From Bacteroides cellulosilyticus (lineage in GTDB: Bacteria; Bacteroidota; Bacteroidia; Bacteroidales; Bacteroidaceae): a stretch of 64,000 nt of DNA. The position numbers and the translations under genes are program-made. The DNA is taken from assembly GCF_020091405.1 (NCBI RefSeq), contig NZ_CP081903.1, positions 1,302,001 to 1,366,000 of the forward strand, written 5' to 3'. Positions 27,801 to 34,307 of this stretch are shown here, in pieces; positions within the stretch are counted from its first letter, which is position 1, and every line of letters starts with the position of its first letter. The notes below the pieces were generated by a model that saw only the letters and a list, made by a program, of their open reading frames with translations, was not told the DNA's origin and ran no database searches.

Positions 27801-27947
27801 CACTGCCACGTCTCCGTACATTTTGAAGGCCGCTGCCTGAGGAGAGGTCGGAACAGAAGGGGCAATGTATGGAAACTCTGATCCTGCATGTGCCGCAAAT
27901 GGAAAAAGTGCAGCGAAGAAAAATAGTATAAAAATGTATCGTTTCAT
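24873..27947 (-). CDS. Large secreted YD-repeat/RHS-partner protein
   Basis: A 1024-residue protein with a Sec signal peptide (ending near AAHAGSEF). The first two-thirds is a beta-rich region resembling the SpvB/TcaC-like N-terminal parts of Bacteroidota RHS partners (MGVPDISIPLF, GYNYDVFGRGWALSV). The C-terminus ends in YD repeats (YYEYDGLGRLKRNYY, LQEYDYHYRNQ). It has no toxin-like variable tail, so it is not itself an effector. It is immediately upstream of RHS 3 (19 bp) and is likely its co-expressed shell or delivery partner. Function is inferred from context. Confidence 0.75.
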   Translation of the reverse strand: MKRYIFILFFFAALFPFAAHAGSEFPYIAPSVPTSPQAAAFKMYGDVAVNPAMGVPDISIPLFNIEHHGYQLPLSLKYNPTPFHPGYNYDVFGRGWALSVSSCISRSIECMPDETTGFKLDTDQFGKSYRNFTEASMNRLNLKYDLFTATLPDGSSFDFVIRIKYDGKLEYVVSGGRDVKITHVADASKIYSFKVVDEQGIEYSFDGADTTFAGLGSTITPYGTAYVSWQLTSIRLPHSAELITLAYGKSISSNYGRHQVEPAVRFHHIYEVNGDPDRFDVTFQTYTQQHAYQMKLLTSIAYGSTTINIDYQDGSDSEHYNYAKAINIRDNGTLIRKINLEQHQGILHYHGSGNLPFSTLDKIILLGSNGITSETYQCGYTSSSASFGGTDHWGNLNYRSDIHNVACLNLFVGFDVSRAASSTYVVDVPKDGDDLSPLDKVRISNSYANTRTPSSAEAHCVLNKLTYPTGGYTEFYFENHEFFTFTDYDGDYIHNKKRRIKTQATGFRIYEIVNYTAEGVRSDSKHYCYGQTDYDANGGIGGRYFHTGAGEPTLDPTIQTYMTYQSSEPIPMSVLNMVLGLDPSGQYRSFNYNPFMSYNPSVGPITDKWEWECTFSAFNFQRLLNGRPAVVYPEVTVYYLKDGATTYTPENCNGKTVYQYDIYEAMQYDTAFFEKPQYFNNVLSYVGEKYRYNLLKEQTDYMSDGQEYKLKRRETLIWHPSGASVVSWEYSNLYGTLSFVPVTAVLGDFYTSTWQLLGHSLLYQRDVTTYDESETGVKETEQYSYLSGNRMQQKKRDAGGLQRETNWEYPKLSQTGTTTDIVRKMVEKHIIAPVLTEKQSNSNGYEREFGEFPTQSGDTLILPARLYQKCYATNRFHSEILAYSPNGNPREVISNDKLHTVYLWGYGDRYPIAEIKNATLAQVETAVSSVFGMTSSALARNAVPDAAKLKALRKHTSLSKAQVTVFTHLPLIGVASITDPTGKTLYYEYDGLGRLKRNYYYENNTMQESEKRVLQEYDYHYRNQ

Positions 27948-28029
27948 TTTTCGTTTTTGTTTTATAATGATTAAAAACTAAAGAAATGGTATTAAACAGA
28001 GTCTTAATCTGTCTCAAATATTGGTTTGG

Positions 28030-28066
28030 AACTCTGCAGATTCCGGAGTATAGAATCTGCAGAGTT
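28030..28066. terminator. Perfect 14-bp hairpin between smalltalk and the RHS operon
   Basis: AACTCTGCAGATTC (28030-28043) is perfectly complementary to GAATCTGCAGAGTT (28053-28066) around a 9-nt loop. It lies between the smalltalk stop and the YD protein start. No T-run follows on the minus strand, so it may be a processing site or attenuator rather than a terminator. Confidence 0.55.
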
Positions 28067-28092
28067 ATAAAAACATGGGAACTTTGTAATAT

Positions 28093-28194
28093 TTACAACG
28101 GCATCGCATTACCCCCAATCACCCCGGCTATTGCCGACGCTACCGCGATTACCACCTTCAGGATTATATCCCATACTGATTTCTTGATTGCCAT
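28093..28194 (-). CDS. Smalltalk-type small membrane protein
   Basis: A 33-residue frame, MAIKKSVWDIILKVVIAV then ASAIAGVIGGNAMPL, with one hydrophobic helix. It matches the pattern I know as Bacteroidota smalltalk proteins, small hydrophobic peptides of unknown function usually found after an HU-family gene, as here. The start has an unusually strong Shine-Dalgarno sequence (AGGAGG) 9-10 bp upstream, which is rare in Bacteroides and supports real translation. Confidence 0.8.
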   Translation of the reverse strand: MAIKKSVWDIILKVVIAVASAIAGVIGGNAMPL

Positions 28195-28480
28195 AGTTCA
28201 CACACCTCCTTTCGTGTTCTTTTTTAAAATGATTTCATGATCTGAGAGAGTCAAAGTTCCTTCTCCACCTTCGAAGCACGGACACAGTTCACCCGGGTGG
28301 CACTGCAATGCACCACGAGAAAATAAATACCTCTCATGTATTAAATGAAATAAGTTTAGTTAATTAAAAATGAATAGTTTAGTCAATTAGAATGAATGCA
28401 GAGCAACGGAGGCACATCCTGTTTTTTAAATCTGATACCCGGGAAACCCTCTGCGTCTCCGCGTCTCTGTATTCAACTCT
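28195..28480 (-). other. 286-bp structured gap between HU-like and smalltalk genes
   Basis: No gene is seen. The gap holds the 10-bp palindrome CACCCGGGTG (28290-28299), a near-palindromic GTGGCACTGCAATGCACCAC and AT-rich direct repeats near 28350-28400. It also holds CTCTGCG-type words at 28449-28471, just after the HU stop. It may be a long leader of the smalltalk mRNA. Confidence 0.4.
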
Positions 28481-28975
28481 TTAGCCCAGCGGATTTTCGT
28501 CCAAACCACCGCCACCGCTACCGGAGCCACTGCCGCCTTCGTTGCCACTACCCGAACCGTCCGATTCAGGTTTGTAAAGCACACACTTCACGCCTGTCAC
28601 CAGCGAGCGGGTGGCTACGGTACGGTCCATATTGCGGGTGGATGCCGGGGTGAAGTGCACCTGTAGTGTGGCTTGTGCCGCAGATACCTCCTCTTTCGTC
28701 TTCACTCCCTTGCCTCTCGATTTCATGGCTAGTCGGAAAGTACCGAAGCCATCCAGTGTCACCACTTCGGAGGATTGCAGGTGTTTGGTCAATACGGTGA
28801 CCAGGTTGTCGATGGAATTCTTTACGTCACCGGTGGAGAGGGAGGAATACTCCGCAATTTCCTGGGCGATCTTCTCTGTGTTGACACCACCCACGTACAC
28901 GGTACGGGGATGAAATAGTTTGTCACCTTCTTTGTTTTTCATTGTTGACTGAATAGTCTTGTAAAGTACTGGCAT
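28481..28975 (-). CDS. HU-like DNA-binding protein with Gly/Ser tail
   Basis: A 164-residue protein. Residues about 1-125 resemble the Bacteroidota HU-HIG type (VVTLDGFGTFRLAMKSRG is the HU signature region around the DNA-binding arm), and the rest is a flexible Gly/Ser-rich tail. HU proteins bend and compact DNA. In Bacteroides, these variants mark accessory islands, usually with smalltalk, as here. A promoter box lies 62 bp upstream. A regulatory role at the RHS locus is possible but unproven. Confidence 0.85.
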   Translation of the reverse strand: MPVLYKTIQSTMKNKEGDKLFHPRTVYVGGVNTEKIAQEIAEYSSLSTGDVKNSIDNLVTVLTKHLQSSEVVTLDGFGTFRLAMKSRGKGVKTKEEVSAAQATLQVHFTPASTRNMDRTVATRSLVTGVKCVLYKPESDGSGSGNEGGSGSGSGGGGLDENPLG

Positions 28976-29036
28976 AATAAATTAGTTTTTAAATGTAAAT
29001 GTTTTATCGTTTTGTGTATTAAGCTTAACCACATTG

Positions 29037-29044
29037 CAAAGATA
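29037..29044 (-). promoter_or_regulatory. -7 box for the HU-like gene
   Basis: The minus strand reads TATCTTTG (TAnnTTTG), 62 bp before the HU ATG. No clear -33 box is present at the usual spacing. Confidence 0.5.
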
Positions 29045-29160
29045 CGACTCTACTTTTAAGTAAACGAACGATTTTCGCAAAAGCGTTCAAGAAATTATTC
29101 AATATTCAAAAACACAACCAAATACATAATTCACAATATATATCACAATTCTCTTTCTGT

Positions 29161-30138
29161 TCACATTCTATCTGTTTTGCTAGAATCCCGGCACAGACTC
29201 AACAGATAATGTCCCGGCTGGCGGATCTTCCCGTGGCAACCACGCAACTCGTAGAAGCCTCTCCACACCGGATGTCCGATGACGCCAAAGTTGCTTTTGC
29301 AGACAATAGCATACTGCTCGGCAGGCGGAATGGCATAGAGCCGGAGATTACAGAGCAGCCCGTCGAAGTTGCGCTGCATCCCGTCCCGGGGTGGTTGCAG
29401 GCGGGAGAGGTCTTCAAGAGTCCACTCTTTCCGCTTGCCACCGCGCCCGGTGGGTTTGGCAGGGTTATCCGCTATTCCTCGTTCCGGAGAAATCTCCTCC
29501 TCTCCTTCCTCCGCGGACTTCAAGGCCGCGTCTCCGGCAGTTCCACCAACGGGGGAACTATTGAGGAGGGGGTTTTCTATGCTTTGCTGTGCTATACTAT
29601 GCTGTGCTATGCTATGTGTACCAAGGTACATAGTTTCGTTGTTTTCAGCGTTAAACGTTGCATTTATAGGGATAATCGCAGCATTTTCACCATCGGGTTC
29701 CCCGTCCCCCTTCCGATCCTCTGCCGGCTGCTGCACACCGAGTTCCTCCGGTGAAAGCAGGCAGTAACGCGCATCTATCAGCGAAGCATTGCGGCGCTTG
29801 GTTGCAAAAAGGAACTGGCGCTGAATATCGGCTGACGTCAGCAGTCCGTACTTATTGAAAACTTCCGGATCGAAAAGTTTCAGTTCCAGGGCAAGGGCGA
29901 CGATGCGCCGGATATCTTCGGGCTCCATCTGATAGAGGTTATCCGCCTGGTCGTCATAGAAAAGGTCGTCCGCAAGGACGTAGTAACCTTCTCCGGAGTA
30001 GATGCTGCAAAGCACCTGAAGCAGTACGGATACGGCACCGTCCCCCTCGCTTTTCATAATGCGGCGTACGATGCGATCGTGCATAAAATCAATACTTATG
30101 GGGAAGTAATCGAGTCCCCGTTTCTTTATTCTAGGCAT
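29161..30138 (-). CDS. DUF4373 (Lin1244/Lin1753-like) protein
   Basis: A 325-residue protein. Residues 1-120 (KKRGLDYFPISIDFMHD, MKSEGDGAVSVLLQVLCSIYSGEGYY) match what I know as the DUF4373 N-terminal domain, related to phage replication-initiation domains. The middle is low complexity and includes a 15-nt repeat encoding HSIAQ-HSIAQ-QSIEN (29577-29622), prone to slippage. The C-terminal part resembles a second helical domain. Such genes are common in Bacteroides islands near HU genes. Function is unknown; a DNA-related role is inference. Confidence 0.75.
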   Translation of the reverse strand: MPRIKKRGLDYFPISIDFMHDRIVRRIMKSEGDGAVSVLLQVLCSIYSGEGYYVLADDLFYDDQADNLYQMEPEDIRRIVALALELKLFDPEVFNKYGLLTSADIQRQFLFATKRRNASLIDARYCLLSPEELGVQQPAEDRKGDGEPDGENAAIIPINATFNAENNETMYLGTHSIAQHSIAQQSIENPLLNSSPVGGTAGDAALKSAEEGEEEISPERGIADNPAKPTGRGGKRKEWTLEDLSRLQPPRDGMQRNFDGLLCNLRLYAIPPAEQYAIVCKSNFGVIGHPVWRGFYELRGCHGKIRQPGHYLLSLCRDSSKTDRM

Positions 30139-30195
30139 ATTGTTTTAGTTCTTAATTATGCAAATCAGGAGTTGAAATTCATTCATTTCGGAATA

Positions 30196-30286
30196 GTTAC
30201 GAGCTACCGGTTACAAGCTACAAGTAGCTGCGCTATATTCCGAAAGGCACTTGTAGCTTGTAGCTCGTAGCCTGTAGCTGATTCAT
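30196..30286. repeat. Palindromic GAGCTACAAGCTAC element, copy 1
   Basis: Arms of GAGCTAC/CTACAAG units flank the loop AGCTGCGCTATATTCCGAAAG plus GC, and the element ends in CTGATTCAT. Copy 2 is at 35869-35952 with the same loop except one base. The arms are imperfect here. It lies downstream of the zinc-finger gene and could form a long RNA hairpin. Confidence 0.75.
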
Positions 30287-30332
30287 AACCGTTCAGGATG
30301 AGCTAAATTCAACCACTGATTCGCATTAATTC

Positions 30333-30647
30333 TTAATCCTCAATCGTTTCTCTGATTCGCCTCCGCTTCCGCGCAATGCTTTCGTTCACCACCTGCAGGG
30401 CATGGAGGATGAGCTTGAGGCGTTGTTCCCTGTCCTCAATGCGGGTGAGCACCAGATAGCATCTCGGACGATTTGTACCTTGCGGATGGATGTTTTTCTT
30501 CCGCACCATCCGGTTACATTCCCCGCGGCACTTTTTGCAATAGCAGTCCGGGGTTTGAGTTTTCTTGTTGAAGTAGAAGGCTTCGAAAGGAAGTTTACGG
30601 TGACATTTTCCGCAGACGCGGGTGTCTTCTGATAATACCTGATTCAT
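30333..30647 (-). CDS. Small zinc-finger protein (two CxxC pairs)
   Basis: The preferred start gives a 104-residue protein (Met in MNQVLSEDTRVC; a longer frame reaches 30677). Four cysteines in CGKCHRK and CYCKKC suggest a zinc ribbon, followed by a basic, helical C-terminus. Such small zinc-finger proteins bind DNA or RNA. It lies between DUF4373 and the S24 regulator in the accessory block. No specific function is recognised. Confidence 0.65.
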   Translation of the reverse strand: MNQVLSEDTRVCGKCHRKLPFEAFYFNKKTQTPDCYCKKCRGECNRMVRKKNIHPQGTNRPRCYLVLTRIEDREQRLKLILHALQVVNESIARKRRRIRETIED

Positions 30648-30726
30648 GATTCTGACTTTTAATAATTTATAAAACAATGATTGACTGTTCTTTATCGTAT
30701 ATACATCACATGCATACCTTGATTAT

Positions 30727-30814
30727 GTAACGCTTGTGTCCTGTATGCGTAACGCTTGTGTCCTGCATGCGTAATACTTGTATTCTGCGTGTGCAACACT
30801 TGTGTTTTACAGCT
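30727..30814. repeat. Tandem array of 22-bp units (array B)
   Basis: Four units starting at 30727, 30749, 30771 and 30793, exactly 22 bp apart. The first two are near-identical (GTAACGCTTGTGTCCTGYAT plus GC), the last two degenerate. The sequence is unrelated to arrays A and C. It lies in the gap before the divergent S24 repressor-like gene. Confidence 0.85.
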
Positions 30815-30899
30815 CTGTCAGGTTGTTACTATTCACATATATAGTACTACCCACGCAAGGGGGAGGCTTATTTTTTAAACGCCCACGTTTCTTTTCCAT
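30807..30899 (-). CDS. Possible 30-residue small protein
   Basis: The frame encodes MEKKRGRLKNKPPPCVG and ends NNLTEL; it is basic at the start and overlaps the last unit of array B. A TATATTTG -7-like box lies upstream on the minus strand (30954-30961), 55 bp from the ATG, and would make this the first frame of a transcript leading to the zinc-finger gene. No strong ribosome-binding site is visible, so it is doubtful. Confidence 0.25.
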   Translation of the reverse strand: MEKKRGRLKNKPPPCVGSTIYVNSNNLTEL

Positions 30900-31070
30900 A
30901 ATTTCCGCACTTTTATTTGTATTTCTAAAACCAAATGATTAATTTTGTTGCCGCAAATATAACCAAATTTCCATTTTAAAACCAACATGTTTTAAATATT
31001 AATTTTCACAAAGTATATAACTACATATCAATGAGCAAGAAACAAGTTTTATTTTATTTACAATATAATC
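30815..31070. other. AT-rich regulatory gap between zinc-finger and S24 genes
   Basis: Apart from the doubtful small frame and the -7-like box at 30954-30961, this AT-rich region contains no further gene. It probably holds the S24 regulator's operators, but no convincing dyad was identified. Confidence 0.4.
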
Positions 31071-31793
31071 ATGGAAAAAGAACAGGATTTATTATTCAAT
31101 GTAGCCGACATCGTGAAACGCGCCAAGCGGGTACTGAATTTCAAAACGGATGCAGAATTGGCAGCTTATCTGGGTGTGTCGCGTCCCACACTAAGTAACT
31201 GGATTGCACGAAACGGCATCGACTTCCCGCTGCTGCTGGAGAAACTGAAAGAGATAGACTACAACTGGCTGCTGGTGGGAAAAGGGAAGCCTGAACATCA
31301 GGCTAAATTCTGCAATGGCGAAATCGTTTCGGGTGAAGTGGAAATGATTCATAACCCCAAAACAGCTGATCCGGTAGACGACCGCAGCGTGTCACTATAC
31401 GATATCACCGCTGCCGCCAACCTGAAAACACTGCTTGCCAACAAAGGTCAGCATGTGGTGGGAAAGATACAGATTCCGAACATACCTGTCTGCGACGGAG
31501 CACTCTACATCAGTGGAGACAGTATGTATCCCATCCTGAAATCGGGGGATGTGGTGGGGTTTAAGGAAATCAGCAATTTCAGCAGCGTCATTTATGGAGA
31601 GATGTACCTGGTGTCATTTTGCATCGACGGCGATGAATACCTGTCGGTGAAGTATGTGAACCGTTCCGATGTGGAAGGTTGCATCAGGCTGGTGAGCTAC
31701 AATCCACACCATGAACCGATGGATCTACCGCTCACGTGCATACAGGCGATGGCGATTGTCAAGTTCTCCATCAGAAAGAATATGATGATGTAA
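31071..31793 (+). CDS. CI-like helix-turn-helix regulator with S24 (LexA-type) domain
   Basis: A 240-residue protein. The N-terminus is a CI/XRE-type helix-turn-helix (DAELAAYLGVSRPTLSNWI, about 27-45). The C-terminal half is an S24 peptidase fold with Ser151 in SGDSMYPILKSGD and Lys194 in EYLSVKYV, the catalytic dyad of LexA/CI self-cleaving repressors. Both catalytic residues are present, so RecA-type self-cleavage is possible, but the cleavage site was not located. Phage-type regulators like this often control accessory islands; it could repress the divergent accessory genes. It is a regulator without a visible prophage. Confidence 0.85.
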   Translation: MEKEQDLLFNVADIVKRAKRVLNFKTDAELAAYLGVSRPTLSNWIARNGIDFPLLLEKLKEIDYNWLLVGKGKPEHQAKFCNGEIVSGEVEMIHNPKTADPVDDRSVSLYDITAAANLKTLLANKGQHVVGKIQIPNIPVCDGALYISGDSMYPILKSGDVVGFKEISNFSSVIYGEMYLVSFCIDGDEYLSVKYVNRSDVEGCIRLVSYNPHHEPMDLPLTCIQAMAIVKFSIRKNMMM

Positions 31794-31827
31794 ACCCGGC
31801 AGGCAAGCTGGCTAAGCTATAGGACAA

Positions 31828-31874
31828 AAGAAAAGGTGACCAAGCAGTGTCTACACCGCTTCATCACCTTTTCC
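31828..31874. terminator. Bidirectional hairpin terminator between S24 and dps genes
   Basis: GAAAAGGTGA (31830-31839) is perfectly complementary to TCACCTTTTC (31864-31873). A further pairing (AGCAGTG/CACCGCT, one mismatch) lies inside, so the hairpin is long. A- and T-runs on the arms allow it to serve both convergent genes. Confidence 0.75.
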
Positions 31875-31899
31875 ATCATTTATCACCTAAACCTATATA

Positions 31900-32391
31900 T
31901 TATTTGTCTGTGCATCCTTTTGTGCTGAAAGCTACCAGCATCCAAACCATCTTTTCCTGTTCTTTCAGATAGCCTGTCATCAGGTCGGCAGTAACGTCGT
32001 CACCTGCTTCATTAGCCAGTTCAATGATTTTTCTTTCCTCACCAATGAGGTATCCGTAAGTTTCAAGAATATTGCTGACCGCATCGCTACCACAAGCCAC
32101 GTCAGATACTTCCTTGATCTTTGCAACTTTCAGGTATTCGCTGAACTTGTTTTCGGGTACACCACCCAGCATCAGGATACGTTCTGCAATTTCGTCCACC
32201 TTCTCGGCTGCGTCGTCATACATACTTTCAAACTTCTCGTGCAATACAAAGAAACCGTGTCCCTTGATGTTCCAGTGGAAACCGCGCAGATTCGTGTAAT
32301 ATACCTGGAAATCTGCCAAAAGCTGATGCAATGCAGATACTACGTTAGCTACTCCCGATTCATTTAACTTGATGTAATTTAAAGTCTTCAT
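31900..32391 (-). CDS. dps: Dps-type DNA-protecting ferritin-like protein
   Basis: A 163-residue Dps-family protein. The ferroxidase motif region RGFHWNIKGHGFFVLHEKFE and the D/E residues of YDDAAEKVDEIAERI are visible. Dps assembles into a 12-mer shell that oxidises Fe(II) with peroxide and shields DNA. It is divergent from oxyR and next to the ahp genes, the standard peroxide-stress group, and has a strong two-box promoter (32438-32469). Confidence 0.95.
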   Translation of the reverse strand: MKTLNYIKLNESGVANVVSALHQLLADFQVYYTNLRGFHWNIKGHGFFVLHEKFESMYDDAAEKVDEIAERILMLGGVPENKFSEYLKVAKIKEVSDVACGSDAVSNILETYGYLIGEERKIIELANEAGDDVTADLMTGYLKEQEKMVWMLVAFSTKGCTDK

Positions 32392-32437
32392 AATTTTATG
32401 GTTTTAATAGTTTATACTGTTTTTCTTTTTTCTGTTG

Positions 32438-32469
32438 CAAAGATAAGGCGGAAACCCATGCTTGTCAAA
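32438..32469 (-). promoter_or_regulatory. dps promoter, both boxes
   Basis: The minus strand has TTTG (32469-32466) and TATCTTTG (32445-32438) with 20 bp between them, a full match to the Bacteroides -33/-7 consensus. The divergent oxyR box lies only a few tens of bases away, so OxyR could control both from shared sites. Confidence 0.7.
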
Positions 32470-32480
32470 CAGATAATTTC

Positions 32481-32488
32481 TATCTTTG
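32481..32488 (+). promoter_or_regulatory. -7 box for oxyR
   Basis: TATCTTTG fits TAnnTTTG, 44 bp before the oxyR ATG. A -33 match is not evident. Confidence 0.5.
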
Positions 32489-32531
32489 CATAGACAGAAT
32501 CTATATAACCCGTTCAAACCCCTTATTTATC

Positions 32532-33458
32532 ATGACTTTACAACAACTGGAATACATTCTTGCCGTTAATCAGTTCCGCCATTTCGCTAAAGCCGCGGAA
32601 CACTGCCGTGTAACTCAACCCACCCTGAGTGCCATGATACAGAAACTGGAAGACGAGTTAGACACTAAGATATTCGACCGCAGCCAACAGCCCATCTGCC
32701 CTACTCCCGTCGGACAGCTTGTAATAGAGCAAGCCCGTATCGTATTGGAACAGGCAGGCCATATAAAGGATATTATTGAAGAAGAGAAGCACTCCTTATC
32801 GGGTGTCTTTAAGTTAGGCATACTCCCCACCATCGCCCCTTATCTGTTGCCCCGCTTCTTTCCGCAACTGATGAAGAAATATCCTAAATTGGATATCCGC
32901 GTAACGGAGATGAAGACGAAGGACATCAAACAGGCTCTTATAAAAGGAGAGATAGATGCCGGCATTATCGCCACCCTGCCTGAAAAGGATGACTTCCGCC
33001 AGATACCTTTATTCTACGAACAATTCTATGCTTATATCGCGCGCGAAAGCAAACTGTTCGATAATAAGATTATCCGTACCTCCGATCTCAGCGACGAACA
33101 GCTTTGGATGCTTGACGAGGGACATTGCTTCCGCGACCAGTTAGTCCGCTTCTGCCAGATGAAAGCGGCGCAAGCCAGCCAGATCGCTTATCATCTAGGT
33201 AGCATGGAGACATTCATGCGTATGGTAGAAAGCGGTAAAGGCGTTACCTTCATTCCCGAACTTGCCATCGATCAGCTCAACGAGACACAGAAAGAGTTGG
33301 TGCGCCCCTTTGCCATCCCCACTCCTACCCGGCAGATCATTCTCATCACCAACGAGCACTTCATACGAACCACCTTATTGGAGGTACTCACAAAAGAAAT
33401 ACAAGCCTCTGTACCCCGCAAAATGCTGTCCCTGCGGGCAACTCAGTGCGTTGTATAG
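32532..33458 (+). CDS. oxyR: OxyR peroxide-sensing LysR-type regulator
   Basis: A 308-residue LysR regulator. The N-terminal helix-turn-helix is near residues 18-40 (AAEHCRVTQPTLSAMIQKLE). The redox pair Cys199 and Cys208 sits in DEGHCFRDQLVRFC, the same spacing and numbering as E. coli OxyR. Peroxide forms a disulfide and switches the protein to activate peroxide-defence genes. It lies between dps and ahpC/ahpF, which are its likely targets. Confidence 0.95.
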   Translation: MTLQQLEYILAVNQFRHFAKAAEHCRVTQPTLSAMIQKLEDELDTKIFDRSQQPICPTPVGQLVIEQARIVLEQAGHIKDIIEEEKHSLSGVFKLGILPTIAPYLLPRFFPQLMKKYPKLDIRVTEMKTKDIKQALIKGEIDAGIIATLPEKDDFRQIPLFYEQFYAYIARESKLFDNKIIRTSDLSDEQLWMLDEGHCFRDQLVRFCQMKAAQASQIAYHLGSMETFMRMVESGKGVTFIPELAIDQLNETQKELVRPFAIPTPTRQIILITNEHFIRTTLLEVLTKEIQASVPRKMLSLRATQCVV

Positions 33459-33522
33459 ATTTCGTCTATCGGCCCATAAATCTTTTCAATCGGTTTTTTT
33501 GTTCTATCGGCAAAAGATGCTA

Positions 33523-33603
33523 TATTTTTGCAAAAGCGAAATTCAGCTGCACCTCAGCATAATCAAGCGAGCTTGCTTCTGCATTCGGTTTGCATGAACT
33601 TTG
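33523..33603 (+). promoter_or_regulatory. Promoter-hairpin element, copy B (before ahpC)
   Basis: A box TATTTTTG (33523-33530), the words AGCTGCACCTCAGCATAA and CTGCATTCGGTTTGCAT, the palindrome CAAGC-GA-GCTTG and a second box GAACTTTG (33596-33603; one mismatch) repeat the layout of copy A (2890-2979). The palindrome arms differ from copy A, yet pairing is kept. The second box is 47 bp before the ahpC ATG. Confidence 0.55.
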
Positions 33604-33650
33604 CATCATCGAAAAAACAAAGTACTAAACCTTTTAAAACAAAAAAGATT

Positions 33651-34217
33651 ATGGAACCAATTATCAATTCACAGCTTCCTGAATTCAAAGTTCAGGCATT
33701 TCAGAACGGAAGTTTCAAAACAGTAACTAACGAAGACGTAAAAGGAAAATGGGCTATTTTCTTCTTCTATCCCGCAGACTTTACGTTTGTATGCCCTACC
33801 GAACTGGTGGACATCGCTGAAAAATACGAGCAATTCCAGGCAATGGGTGTAGAAGTATATTCTGTAAGTACCGACTCTCACTTCGTGCACAAAGCATGGC
33901 ACGATGCATCCGAAAGTATCCGTAAGATCAAGTATCCGATGCTGGCAGACCCTACAGGCGTGCTGACTCGCGCATTCGGTGTAATGATCGAAGAAGAAGG
34001 TATGGCTTACCGCGGCACATTTGTCGTGAACCCCGAAGGCAAAATCAAGATTGCCGAAATACAGGACAATAACATCGGACGTAATGCCGACGAACTTCTC
34101 CGCAAGGTAGAAGCAGCACAATTCGTTGCAACACACGACGGTGAAGTATGTCCCGCAAAATGGAAGAAAGGCGGCGAAACACTGAAACCAAGTATAGATT
34201 TAGTTGGTAAAATTTAA
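33651..34217 (+). CDS. ahpC: Alkyl hydroperoxide reductase peroxiredoxin AhpC
   Basis: The chosen start gives the 188-residue 2-Cys peroxiredoxin of usual length; the longer frame from 33528 would begin within the promoter element. Peroxidatic Cys48 is in FYPADFTFVCPTEL, and the resolving Cys167 is in GEVCPAKW. It reduces H2O2 and organic peroxides and is recycled by AhpF. It is followed by ahpF after a terminator-like hairpin, and OxyR is the likely activator. Confidence 0.97.
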   Translation: MEPIINSQLPEFKVQAFQNGSFKTVTNEDVKGKWAIFFFYPADFTFVCPTELVDIAEKYEQFQAMGVEVYSVSTDSHFVHKAWHDASESIRKIKYPMLADPTGVLTRAFGVMIEEEGMAYRGTFVVNPEGKIKIAEIQDNNIGRNADELLRKVEAAQFVATHDGEVCPAKWKKGGETLKPSIDLVGKI

Positions 34218-34240
34218 GTTCACATCCCTTTTTTATTAGC

Positions 34241-34285
34241 GAGGCCCCCTTTATCCATTGCACACATAGAGGGGGCTTCTTTTAT
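34241..34285 (+). terminator. Terminator/attenuator between ahpC and ahpF
   Basis: AGGCCCCCT (34242-34250) pairs with AGGGGGCTT (34270-34278), followed by a T-rich run (34279-34286). Partial read-through would give more ahpC than ahpF transcript, as in other bacteria. Confidence 0.7.
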
Positions 34286-34307
34286 CTTATCATTAGTATA
34301 GACTGTT

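Noticed and set aside
16946..27947. Type VI or Tc-toxin delivery for the RHS proteins
   Set aside because: No VgrG, Hcp, PAAR, TssB/C or TcA gene is seen; the complete RHS protein and the YD partner have Sec signal peptides.
28093..31793. Prophage
   Set aside because: The S24 and DUF4373 genes alone are present; no integrase, terminase, capsid or tail genes.
33528..33650. N-terminal extension of AhpC
   Set aside because: It would start inside the promoter element and exceed the usual AhpC length.
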